DNA from: Gibbula magus
Taxonomy: Eukaryota; Mollusca; Gastropoda; Trochida; Trochidae
Length of the DNA stretch: 64,000 bases
Direction: 5' to 3'
Assembly (NCBI GenBank): GCA_936450465.1
Contig: OW388290.1
Span: 29,997,457-30,061,456 of the forward strand
Both the position numbers and the translations under genes were made by a program. The notes under the pieces are model-generated. The model worked only from the letters and a program-made list of their open reading frames with translations, did not search any database and had not been told where the DNA came from. Every line of letters starts with the position of its first letter. Positions within the stretch are counted from its first letter, which is position 1. Below are positions 33,501-45,265 of the stretch, one piece after another.

Positions 33501-36189
33501 CAAGTTTCAATAATAACGGAACGAACTATTCCGTGGCACAAGCCACAATGCACTAAACATGGCATCATGATCAGTAATCCGCTGGTTGCAATGTTCAGAT
33601 CATGGATTTTATGGAACATCTCTGGCGCATGTTTACGTTGTTTACGACCAGATTACCACCTTTTGACATATGTATGACACGCATCCCAAATATCCATTTC
33701 ATATCTTTATCTTGCACAGCATTCACTGTTGAAGCCTTTTCTGCTAATCAATTAATCTTATTTCATCACTGCACGAATCTCAATATTTTGCATTTCTGCA
33801 TACAAACAGGGCCTGATGGAGCCACAATAATATGCGTTCATTAATTAATGCTGAATTTCATCGGAGTAACCCTGTTGCAGACAACTACACGTGAATGATG
33901 TCACTTAGCTGCATCTTTTTCAATTTGCGGCTCATTACGTATCATTCCCCCTCGTACATGACTGATATTTTTCACATTAATTTCGCAGTGACTTTGAGAA
34001 TAATGCCAATGTCAACGCAATCTAAACAATCTACTCCTTCCCTAAAAAGCTTTGTGTAATATATGAACATAATCCAAAGGACGTTCTTGATTAGCTCAAC
34101 ACGCAAGTTCCAATGCGCGAAATTTAAACGTTTTTATGTGACATTGATGATAATGTTATTGCCATACATTTTAATCACCGCTACGTCTTCCTAAGGGGCG
34201 TTTTGTATAGAAGAGGTATGCAGGTAATCGAGACAACTGTAGTTGAAATATTTCACCAAGTCTTTGAATGACATTTGGACGTGGAACACACCACTCTCTG
34301 GTTAGCAACTTATTTACCATGAAGATACAAGGCGTTCAATAAGTTGGAATGTAACTTAGGATATAACAAGGCATGAAACATTTATACTGAGTCTCTCTCA
34401 CAATTGTTAAAATTATGCATTAAAGTATACATTGTTATTCAGTAAGGGTAACTTGGCAAAGGGTAAACTGAAATTTGTTGTCATGACCTTGAAATGAATG
34501 ACAGGTCACAAAACTTCATTGTAACATTACTTTTACTGTGCTAGACCTAAGTGCAAAATATGTGAATATACAAAAATGTATCGTATATATCAATATTGTT
34601 TTCTCATGTGGTTTAATGGTCATAAAGGCCTTTTCTCACCAGACGACTTGCAGTGTCAACTTCAGCTTTTTCAATTCAGTTGCAGAATGAGAACACTTGA
34701 GTTGTATCAGCATAAGTTGTTCCTACAATTCATACTTTCAGAATGCGCCTTAACGAAGATTACACATTGAGGAATGGCTCTCATGGACACACTTAAAGGG
34801 GACACATGGAGGTTAAAGTAAGCTAAGAGTGGAATGAATTTTATTCTTAAAGGTAACAATAACCATTCAAAACATTTAATAGTTAATTCAATCAAGGAGG
34901 GTAACACATTTTATTGTTATTTCTTGAGAGAACATGTTTTGCTCATAACATTAGTTAGACAACTACGTTTGTGCTTAATTAATCGTTATCAATTATGCAA
35001 AGTTAATACTGACGCTTTAGCGAACCACCAAGTGCCCACTGAAATAACAATCGTATTCAACTTCATTTACTTAAACAGATGTCATGACGTAATGGTACAG
35101 TTCTCGTGACGTCTTTGGTTTTAGTTTTTATGAATTAACTCAAAATACATTTAGTTTTATGTTATTAGCCGATAGACCCAAGACCGTAAATGCAAAAAAA
35201 CCTCTGTTATTTGATTTTGCCGAGGCAAAACACATTGCAATAGTCAATCAAGCAATACCTTAATTTTGACTGTTGAAAGTAAGATGACATTGAAAGCAAA
35301 AGAAGGTAACAGACTTTTTTAACTTCATACTCGAATGTCAATGCAGGCTATTTAAGACATCTTGAAACAACTTGAACTAATGAAGCCAATTTGAAACTAG
35401 CAGTCCTTTTCAAGGTAATCATGTAGTGCTCTGTTTCCTCGGGACACAATATGATCACATTTAACAAAAAATACCTTCGTACGTTAATGTAGACGGAAAC
35501 TCAACTGACATGATTAGAGATGATATGTTTAATGTGCTCTCACATAATTGAATACGAACCGTGGCTTCATCGTCAGAGAGACACAAGGTCTGAAATATAG
35601 TTAAAGTTTGTTTTAGTGGAGATCGTATCTTATAGAATAATATTATATCTTTGTAAACTCATGAATCGCAGAGCACGGTTCATCACAATGCGATTGTTTC
35701 AGTGATTGCGGGTCGTTTTTTCACACGAAGGAGTAAGTATATATTACGAGGGAAGTTGATGTCCAGAAAAACTTGCTTTTCTTATGCATTCTAGATCTAC
35801 TGCTTAATGCCTTTCATAGACTTAAACTTGAGTCATTATTTTAAACAGACACTTATCATAAAAATCTTCAATGCGCATGTACAGCTTGAGTACATTAATG
35901 TAGCGTTAAAACTATTTCATATTAAAGGTCTGAACGGTTTGTATAACAAGTATTTGTACTGAGTACATGACTGTTTGGCACACTAAATGGGTCTCTTTCA
36001 TTAACTGCACACATTTTAAGGATCCCTAAAACTGGCTTTTGTGTAAAATATGAAGTTTTAATCGATTAAAATAATGCAATGCAACAAAAATAGAGCCATG
36101 GGCTCTGTATCTCATCAGGATTTCATTGATTTACTATCTAAGGTTGAATATCTAAGTTATCTCAAGTAATACATTGTTAACAAGTAAAA
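33501..36189. other. Long non-coding stretch
   Basis: Frames at 33602-33844, 34576-34770, 34707-34907 and 34834-35109 are AT-rich, partly overlap on opposite strands, and resemble no family. GAAGATACAAGGCG occurs at both 29870 and 34321, a short interspersed match of unknown meaning. Confidence 0.45.
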
Positions 36190-37430
36190 TAATATGGGTT
36201 TTAGATCATGACCCCTGTGACCCACATTTGGAGTCACAGGGTCACCAATCCTACAATTAAGAATCACCTTTGACCAAAGAATTTCTACACAACATTTCAC
36301 CTTTCTAGAGCTTTACATATAAACTGGAGAAGATGAAAATAGGTTTTTGGGTCATGACCCGTGACCCCGTTTGGGGTCATGGGGTCACGATATCTACAAT
36401 TTAGAATCCCCATTTGCCAAGGAGTCAGCACACAACTTTTCAGCTCTCTATACCTGTTGGAACTGGAGAAGAAGATGAAAATAGATTTTTAAGGATGCGA
36501 CTCCTGTGACCCCATTTTGGGTCATGGGGTCACAAAATCTACAATTTAGAATCCCCATTGGCCAAGGAGTCTGCACACAACTTTTCAGCTCTCTAGACCT
36601 TTTGGAACTGGAGAAGAAGATGAAAATAGGTTTTTAAGGTGGTGACCCCTGTGACCCCATTTGGGGTCACGGGGTCACGATATCTACAATTTAGAATCCC
36701 CATTGGCTAAGGAGTCAGCACACAACTTTCAGCTCGCTATACCTGTTGGAACTGGAGAAGAAGATGAAAATAGGTTTTTAAACATGTGACCCCTGTGACC
36801 CCATTTGGGGTCATGGGGTCACGAAATCTACAAGTTAGAATCCCCATTTGCCAAGGAGTCTGCAAACAACTTTTCAGCTCTCTAGACCTGTTGGAACTGG
36901 AGAAGAAGATGAAAATAGGTTTTTAAGCATGTGACCCCATTTGGGGGTCATGGGGTCACGAAATCTACAATTTAGAATCCCCATTGGCCAAGGAGTCTGC
37001 ACACAACTTTTCAGCTCTCTAGATCTTTTGGAACTGGAGAAGAAGATGAAAATAGGTTTTTAAACATGTGACCCCTGTGACCCCACTTGGGGTCATGGGG
37101 TCACGAAATCTACAATTTAGAATCCCCAATTGCAAAGGAGTCTGCACACAACTTTTCAGCTCTCTAGACCTATTTGAACTGGAGAAGAAGATGAAAATAG
37201 GTTTTTAAGGTGGTGACCCCTGTGACCTCATTTGGGGTCACGGGGTCACGATATCTACAATTTAGAATCCCCATTGGCCAAGGAGTCTGCACACAACATT
37301 TCAGCTCTGTGGAGTCATTGGTTCTGGAGAAGAAGTCGAAAAAGCGAAAAGTTTACGGACGGACGCCGGACACAATGCCATGCCAGAAGCCCATCTGGCC
37401 TTTCAGGCCTGATGAGCTACTGGAATGATA
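36190..37430 (+). repeat. Eight-unit ~146-bp tandem array ending in an ACGG run (pearl/Helitron-like)
   Basis: Eight units start near 36241, 36381, 36527, 36672, 36816, 36951, 37096 and 37242, mostly 144-147 bp apart (one 135). Each has TCACGAAATCTACAATTTAG, CCAAGGAGTC, CTTTTCAGCTCTCTAGACC and GAAGAAGATGAAAATAGG blocks and a palindromic TGACCCCATTTGGGGTCA. After the last unit comes GTTTACGGACGGACGCCGG, then a short inverted repeat (ATCTGGCC..GGCCTGATGAG). Core tandem repeats followed by ACGG and a 3' hairpin is the layout of pearl-type non-autonomous Helitron-like elements of molluscs. Confidence 0.85.
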
Positions 37431-39057
37431 CCACTTATTAATTTTTCAGACAAATTGAATGTTCATCCAAAGAATGTATTGAGCGGCTGCCAAAAACAAA
37501 TACATTCAAAAGTACTTTATTTCAAAACATAACCCTTCACATAGAAAAAATTACGATGACGGACCCAGCTACAAAGACGCTTTTACATTTACATGCATAT
37601 GAATCCTCAGTATAGTCTTCCGATTAATCGATGATTTGATCCTAATCATATTGTGAAAGAATATTCGGTATAATTACTTCCCTTCCGCGGATCAAACCAA
37701 CGTGTATGGTTAAATTTATATCAGTGGGTCTTTTTGAAGAATGGTTAACATAAAAAGGTTTATACCCGAGTTATACAAGAATTGTTAATGGTATTATGTA
37801 GTTTGAGAGAGACTTTAGCAAAACAATCATCGGTAGCAATGGTGGTAGTTTTGTCCCTCTTCATTAAGAAGACAACACAACAATAAATCATTAGTTGGCA
37901 GCTTTACAAAGTCATACACATACAAATACTTTCAATACTATGTTTTAAAAGAAATTAAGTTTTCCAGAACGAGGTTTTACCTCAGGAAAAGATAGATGAA
38001 AGTTTTAAATGCAATTTTCGCGGGCAAACAATGTGGTTATCTAACCTACTAAATCTACATGAATGGCAAGTTTGCATTCATCAGTACCACGAAATACATA
38101 TAAAAAGATGACCTTGTACGTGATGCGAATTGTAATTTATGAAAGAAAACGGGTAAAAAAACTTAATTTCCGTTGTATAACCTTGCCGTTTTCAAAGTCG
38201 ACCACACTACAAAAGCATTATTGACTATACTTTGAGTCGACGTTATATATCAGTAACGTTGACTGCAATGCATATTTACCCATTTCGGCGTCAGGGTGAA
38301 TATATTGATTAGTCATTTATTGAGAATGAATAACACAGGTCTAAATGAAAACATGCAAATGTAGCGTGAAAGTGAGTTTCCTCTCGAAAAGACGGAAAAT
38401 CAATATATTTATTACATAAAAGCCATTACATTGAATGTTCCATGAACGTTCACTTCAGGAACATTGTTATAACACATGTATCTACCAAGTCATACACTTT
38501 ATTCATGAACCCCCAAGGACAACCCACTTAACAGAGTCAGTTCGTTCTCAATACATCGTATTGTTTCCAAAGGTGACGGCAATTAAGCCTAATGTCAGAC
38601 ACAATACATATTTCAGTTTTCCAATAAAACCGTGGCGGTCCACCTCTCTTGCACTAAGAGGACGCAACCTCATCTTGATTAACTCACTTAGCAATCCTGA
38701 AGTGCCCCATTTATTCTTCCCATGATTTCCTGCTGGTCGCCAGCTGTCGTTATTACTTACTAATCATTTCTGCTCATCATTATCATTGGACGTACGATCA
38801 ATCAGGTCCATTTATTGCCGTAGTTATGTGCAGGGACAGACTTCAGGAATAGATTCAAAATGAGACCACGACAATAGAAATCTAGACGACAGCATGTCAT
38901 AAATGTCTGAATAACAAATCCATTGATGTCAAAAACTACGGATATTTTCAAGATTGGTTCTCTTAATGATGGCGAATCATTTAAGCCTATAGTATAATGT
39001 TGTTGATGTTTCTGTTATTCAATATACCCGTAATAGGGGGAACAATTTTCAATGAGG
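37431..39057. other. Non-coding stretch
   Basis: The 96-codon frame at 38435-38725 has no recognised domain and no acceptor or donor at its edges that I trust. Confidence 0.4.
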
Positions 39058-41219
39058 AGTCCATGCATCATAAACTAGCTTATTATTACTTATTATGTTC
39101 ATCTATCACGTTTTCAACTATGAAGGGTTCACTAAATGTTTACGTTACTTGGCATTTACACGTTATTACAATAATTTATACATTTCAGATATTTTGATAA
39201 CGACCGACAAATTATTTTACGAGACAAGGGCAAAGAATGTGCTGTCCGAATATATCACAATTACGGTCTCGTGTCTGTTTGCTTTTTGCTTGCCACGACT
39301 ATACAGACAGGCATATTTTATACTTTACAAAGAAAATACTGAATGTTCGTACAAATACTCAGTGTCGATCTAAGGCAGAAATGATGGTTTATATATATTG
39401 ATTTAACTATTATAGGATACAAATTAAGTAAATACTAAAACGTGAAAGTTTACAAATTGTCAGTAACATTTTTCCTTTACAGTAGAAACGAACCCTTTAA
39501 AACCACTAGTCTATTAATACGCAAAGAGCATTCAACATATCATTGATTGTCTTATTAATAAACTAAAGGCATGTCTCATTTAAAGTCAAAACACGCTGCA
39601 AGTATGTATCCCATAGAAACCGTATCCAACTTCCAACAGTACGATGACATGAAAATTTCATATCAAATGTTGAAAACAGCAGGGCAATTAGAGGACGAGA
39701 TGAACAGAGTTTGGCTTATACGAGAGACGAGGGCTATTGACGTCCCCATCGGCTCTCACAAGCAGAATGTCAGAGACTTCTGGCTACACCAAGTGTGACA
39801 CGACGCTTATTGAAGACGGATGACTCTGATACCTAGTGGGTGGTTGGAGGTGGGACATCGTCAGTACCAGTGCCTGGAGCGTCACTGACATCTGGTCACA
39901 CTGTAGAGATTTCAATTGCAAGTAAATGCAAACTTATAACGAATACAATAGCGTATTTGATTTTACGAAACCGTTTCGTTACACGGAATAACTCTTATAA
40001 CATGAGTTCAATGAGAATCTACGTCCATGAAAACTGTATGTCTGACGACGTAATAAACATGTGCCTAACTGCAAATATTATATGTTCAAGAAATAAATAT
40101 TACAGTTGAATAACCGAAAGTTTGTTCACCTGATTGTGTATTCGAGTGCAAATATTACGTAATTTGGCACATATTTGAAGCAACATATCAACGGGAAACT
40201 AAACTCATCACTTTGCATTCCTAAAAGACAGTTGAGTGTTCCATAACATAATCTGAGTTCATGCCTCATAATAAACAGTTACAATTTTGGCAGGGGTCAA
40301 TATTTTCAAAACTCCAGTTTTTATTTTCTTCTGTAAAATATTCAGTTAGTGATTAACTTGGTTGAACATACAGAATATATTTCCTCTTATACTCATTTAA
40401 TGTTTTTGTGATGAAATTGTTCTGATTTAATCGATATGAAAACTTTTATTCGAAAATTAATAATATTTATGTCTATTTTGTTAGGCCAAATTTCACAAAC
40501 ATGCATCACTGACGTGACGGTCACAGGATACATTGAAGATGGATTATTTTACCATTTCTCGAATGACAGACATGGGCGTCGTAAACATAGTCTGCCATAG
40601 ACACGAATCTTACGTTATATATACTAACGCAGTTATGAAAGTGAGAAAATACCCAAAACTCTATTTTCAAGAATTGCAAGGCTGCCCGTCGTCGACGCAT
40701 TTAAAACCCAATCGTCATACCGAGAAGAGACGTCATCGTTTATGACGTTACGCCACCATGACAATTTGATAGTTTGCCTTTACGCATCGTATACAAAAAC
40801 ATTACCTCCGATATGATTACTCTCGTAGGTAATAGAATAATGTTTTACCGTATTTCCTCTAATACAACCCCGGGGTTCTATTTCATTAAGAACCCCTTAC
40901 CCCCCGGGTTCTATTAGAGACCCGGGTTGTATTGGAGGCCGGATTATATTTTTTCAGACACGTATTGACGTTTATAATCTTCTTGGGGCGACCTATTGTA
41001 AAAGGAGAATTAATTGAACAAGACGGATATTTGTTATCATGGACCTGTTTTGCTGAATCTCACACGGTCACACCAATATTTCTCCTTAAAACGAGTGTAT
41101 AACTATTTTATATTACAACACAGAGTATTCAGTTGTTACGTGAAACTCGGGTTATATTGGAGACCCGGGTTGTATTACCTCAGCAAACCCGGGTTGTATT
41201 GGAGGCCCTGGTTCTATTT
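39058..41219 (+). repeat. Tandem duplication, copy 1 (2.16 kb)
   Basis: Nearly identical, at a constant 2162-bp offset over most of its length, to the copy that starts at 41220. Differences by eye are on the order of 1-2%. Frames of 92, 75 and 89 codons occur in both copies. In the 75-codon frame (39571-39798) the few differences between copies are nearly all amino-acid-changing, which argues against selection on a protein. The copy ends inside an inverted-repeat element whose right terminus is lost. Confidence 0.92.
40846..41219. mobile_element. Right-truncated copy of the TA-flanked element in duplication copy 1
   Basis: Begins TACCGTATTTCCTCTAATAC like the complete element at 43008-43439 and follows it through ACGTATTGACGTTTATAATC and GCTGAATCTCACACGGTCAC. 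It stops at a GGCCCTGGTTCTATT block, where copy 2 of the duplication begins. The right inverted terminus is therefore absent. Confidence 0.75.
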
Positions 41220-43406
41220 AGTCCATGCATCATAAACTAGCTTATTATTACTTATTATGTTCATCTATCACGTTTTCAACTATAAGGGGTTCACTAAATG
41301 TTTACGTTACTTGGCATTTACACGTTATTACAATAATTTATACATTTCAGATATTTTGATAACGACCGACAAATTATTTTACGAGACAAGGGCAAAGAAT
41401 GTGCTGTCCGAATATATCACAATGACGGTCTCGTGTCTGTTTGCTTTTTGCTTGCCACGACTATACAGACAGGCATATTTTATACTTTACAAAGAAAATA
41501 CTGAATGTTCGTACAGATACTCAGTGTCGATCTAAGGCAGAAATGATGGTTTATATATATTGATTTAGCTATTATAGGATACAAATTAAGTAAATACTAA
41601 AACTTGAAAGTTTACAAATTGTCAGTAACATTTTTCCTTTACAGTAGAAACGAACCCTTTAAAACCACTAGTCTATTAATACGCAAAGAGCATTCAACAT
41701 ATCATTGATTGTCTTATTAATAAACTAAAGGCATGTCTCATTTAAAGTCAAAACACGCTGCAAGTATTTATCCCATAGAAACCGTATCCAACTTCCAACA
41801 GTACGATGACATGAAGTGTTCATATCAAATGTTGAAAACAGCAGGGCAATTAGAGGACGAGATGAACAGAGTTTGGCTTATACGAGAGACGAGGGCTATT
41901 GACGTCCCCATCGGCTCACACAAGCAGAATGTCAGAGACTTCTGGCTACACCAAGTGTGACACGACGCTTATTGAAGACGGATGACTCTGATACCTAGTG
42001 GGTGGTTGGAGGTGGGACATCGTCAGTACCAGTGCCTGGAGCGTCACTGACATCTGGTCACACTGTAGAGATTTCAATTGCAAGTAAATGCAAACTTATA
42101 ACGAATACAATAGCGTATTTGATTTTACGAAACCGTTTCGTTACACGGAATAACTCTTATAACATGAGTTCAATGAGAATCTACGTCCATGAAAACTGTA
42201 TGTCTGACGACGTAATAAACATGTGCCTAACTGCAAATATTATATGTTCAAGAAATAAATATTACAGTTGAATAACCGAAAGTTTGTTCACCTGATTGTG
42301 TATTCGAGTGCAAATATTACGTAATTTGGCACATATTTGAAGCAACATATCAACGGGAAACTAAACTCATCACTTTGCATTCCTAAAAGACAGTTGAGTG
42401 TTCCATAACATAATCTGAGTTCATGCCTCATAATAAACAGTTACAATTTTGGCAGGGGTCAATATTTTCAAAACTACAGTTTTTATTTTCTTCTGTAAAA
42501 TATTCAGTTAGTGATTAACTTGGTTGAACATACAGAATATATTTCCTCTTATACTCATTTAATGTTTTTGTGATGAAATTGTTCTGATTTAATCGATATG
42601 AAAACTTTTATTCGAAAATTAATAATATTTATGTCTATTTTGTTAGACCAAATTACATAAACATGCATCACTGACGTGACGGTCACAGGATAAATAGAAG
42701 ATGGATTATTTTACCATTTCTCGAATGACAGACATGGGCGTCGTAAACATAGTCTGCCATAGACACGAATCTTACGGTATATATACTTACGCAGTTATGA
42801 AAGTGTGAAAATACCCAGAACTCTATTTTCAAGAATTGCAAGGCTGCCCGTCGTCGACGCATTTAAAACCCAATCGTCATACCGAAAAGGGACGTCATCG
42901 TTTATGACGTTACGCCACCATGACAAAGTGATAGTTTGCTTTACGCATCGTATACAAAAACATTACCTCCGATATGATTACTCTCGTAGGTAATAGAATA
43001 ATGTTTTACCGTATTTCCTCTAATACAACCCCGGGGTTCTATTTCATTCAGCACCCCTTACCCCCCGGGTTCTATTAGAGACCCGGGTTGTATTAGAGGC
43101 CGGGTTATATTTTTTTAGACACGTATTGACGTTTATAATCTTCTTGGGGCGACCTATTGTAAAAGGAGAATTAATTGAACAAGACGGATATTTGTTATCA
43201 TGGACCTGTTTTGCTGAATCTCACACGGTCACACCAATATTTCTCCTTAAAACGAGTGTATAACTATTTTATATTACAACACAGAGTATTCAGTTGTTAC
43301 GTGAAACCCGGGTTCTAATAGAGACCCGGGTTCTATTGGAGACCCGGGTTGTATTTACCTCAGCACCCCTTACCCCCCGGGTTGTATTGGAGGCCCTGGT
43401 TCTATT
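41220..43406 (+). repeat. Tandem duplication, copy 2
   Basis: Starts with AGTCCATGCATCATAAACTA exactly as copy 1 does at 39058. It runs to a GGCCCTGGTTCTATT block at about 43406, about 25 bases longer because of small insertions in the terminal element. The sequence beyond 43406 completes the inverted-repeat element, so this copy retains the original right flank. Confidence 0.92.
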
Positions 43407-43439
43407 AGAGGCCCGGGTTGTATTAGAGGAAATACGGTA
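43008..43439. mobile_element. 432-bp TA-flanked inverted-repeat element, complete copy
   Basis: Left end (TA)CCGTATTTCCTCTAATACAA and right end its complement (GTATTAGAGGAAATACGG followed by TA at 43438-43439). Near both ends an ~18-bp GACCCGGGTTCTATTRGAG-type motif is repeated in tandem, several copies at 43055-43110 and again at 43300-43430. No transposase frame. The minus frame with repeated NTTRASNRTRAS-like residues (43290-43517) is just this motif translated. Confidence 0.78.
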
Positions 43440-44940
43440 GTTATACAATGTTAATACCTTTATGACTATCATATATACTTGTATATGACTGTAAGCAAGG
43501 AACACATGGACAAGCATTTTTTCACTACATTCTTAAGTTCACAAGGTGGTCACACTGATCTCTTTGAACTGCACAGCTTTTTTCAAAATTTCCTTTCGAT
43601 ATTTAAGTTACATTTGTATGACACGTCTTGAACAAAACAGAAGTAATTTTTAAAATTGTTTCTTGGTCGACATTTAACATTTTGTTTTATTCATAACAAC
43701 ACGCCTGCATAGATGAACACCAGGGTGATCAATGCAAAAAATCATAAGCAAACAGTCAGAACAGAACATCAATTTAACAAAAATCTGAAATGACATTAGG
43801 TTAAGAACACTTATAATTTATAGCGTTAATTCGAAAACACAGCTCAACAGTATGAACTATAGATATGATTTTAAAACAAAAACATGGAAATATGTGAATG
43901 CAATATGTCTAGCCTATTATAATGTAATTGATAATTTATTCTAATAAAATAACGTAAAGAAGATACATAAATTAGAGTTATTGTTTTTATTACCAGTTCA
44001 AATTGAACTTACACATTGATTTTATAAAGCAATGGCACACTTTATTTTAATTTAATTTGATAACAACAAAGACCAAAAGGACTAAATGTGACTAAATTAT
44101 GAAATTGATATGACATTAACATTAAAACAACTGTGCTGCGTGGACATAACATAATGTTTTAATATATACATCGTGAACTCAATCTAGAACGTTTCTAACG
44201 ACCATTAACTATCAACGGGATTCGTCCAGGAACTGATTATATAGAGTACTGAAAAGGAAAAACTGTTTGTCTAACTCATAGAGATACTCATCACAAGAAC
44301 ATAACGCATCAGCATTAATGAAAGCAGCCGATATCTGACAGCACACTATGCCATACATCCTTGATACAAATTCCCTTCATTCGTATCTGATATCTCGGGG
44401 TGATAAATGAAGTCTCGTTGGGAGCCGGAAGCTTGTCTCAAACTAAACAATGATCTCATTTGAATACCCCTCATCATTCCTTCTATTTTCTGCATGAGAT
44501 CACATATTAGATCAAAGAAAGTATCCCAGACGAGGATTTAAACAATGTGACAGAGACGCTGATAGAATCCACACAAACACATACTCGAATATGGATGACG
44601 CTAAGATATCCATGCTTTTATATACCGGAATGCATAATCAGAATATATTTATTTCCCATATGGTATTGTATAAATGCACACATGTTAATACACGTTCATT
44701 GCGTTAACACAAGAAAAGTGTGAAACTTTTACTTTTTCACTAGATACACATAACGTTGTATTACCTTTGCACAATATATGCAATTGACAATTAATGGTGT
44801 CAATATATTTGAAGGAATAGGATGGAACGTTTATCACTGTCAGAGACGGGATACTGATTAAACTCGTTGATTACTTCAACAACCCCAATGACAGACCCCC
44901 TTCAACAACACGCCACTGAAAGTTTCCAAAGGGTACTCAC
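43440..44940. other. AT-rich stretch, presumed start of the GPCR first intron
   Basis: Directly downstream (minus strand) of the splice donor of the receptor exon. No second receptor exon, with the expected TM3 and D/E-R-Y/H motif, could be recognised. Confidence 0.45.
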
Positions 44941-45220
44941 CGTTAAAGAGACTGATCATGAGGTTGACGGGTACACACACAATGGTGACGAGTATGTCAG
45001 CAACAGCAAGGTTCACCAAGAAATAGTTGGTCACAGAATGCATACTTTTATTCTTGAACACAACAGCCATAACCATCGTGTTTCCAACAACAGAGGTCAG
45101 AAACACTAGTAAGTAAGCCAAAGAATAAATAACAACCATGTAAATAGGTTGTTTTATCAAAGGAAAGTAATAGGTATCTGAGGTGTTGACCTGAGAATAA
45201 TCATACGTTGAGTTGCTCAT
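44941..45220 (-). CDS. First coding exon of a class A neuropeptide GPCR
   Basis: Encodes 93 residues plus one base, starting at ATG 45220-45218 in a favourable context (AAAC before ATG). An in-frame TAA 15 codons upstream (45265-45263) supports this start. Residues 1-25 are extracellular with two N-glycosylation sequons (NST at 3, NTS at 12). TM1 is about residues 28-53 and holds the GN pair (GNTMVM; Asn1.50). The first intracellular loop is FKNKSMHSVTN. TM2 holds NYFLVNLAVADILVTIVCVP with Asp2.50. A consensus donor (AACG|GTGAGT) follows base 44941, giving a phase 1 intron. The loop and TM2 pattern fits the SIFamide/NPFF/orexin-like branch of peptide receptors at the plasma membrane; the ligand cannot be decided from TM1-TM2. 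Reading past the donor adds about 20 unrelated residues before a stop. Exons for TM3-TM7 were not found, so the gene is incomplete here. Confidence 0.9.
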
Positions 45221-45265
45221 GTTTCCTGTGTCCTTAGATGCAGGACGCCACAGAGTTGTTGGTTA

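Noticed and set aside
36190..37320. CRISPR-like array
   Set aside because: Units are whole tandem repeats of ~146 bp without spacer diversity, in a eukaryotic genome.
39571..39798. 75-codon frame present in both copies of the tandem duplication
   Set aside because: The few differences between copies (Met/Ile, Ile/Cys) change residues in a short span, with no sign of protein constraint; no start context or family resemblance.
44867..45109. 80-codon plus-strand frame
   Set aside because: Antisense shadow of the GPCR exon.
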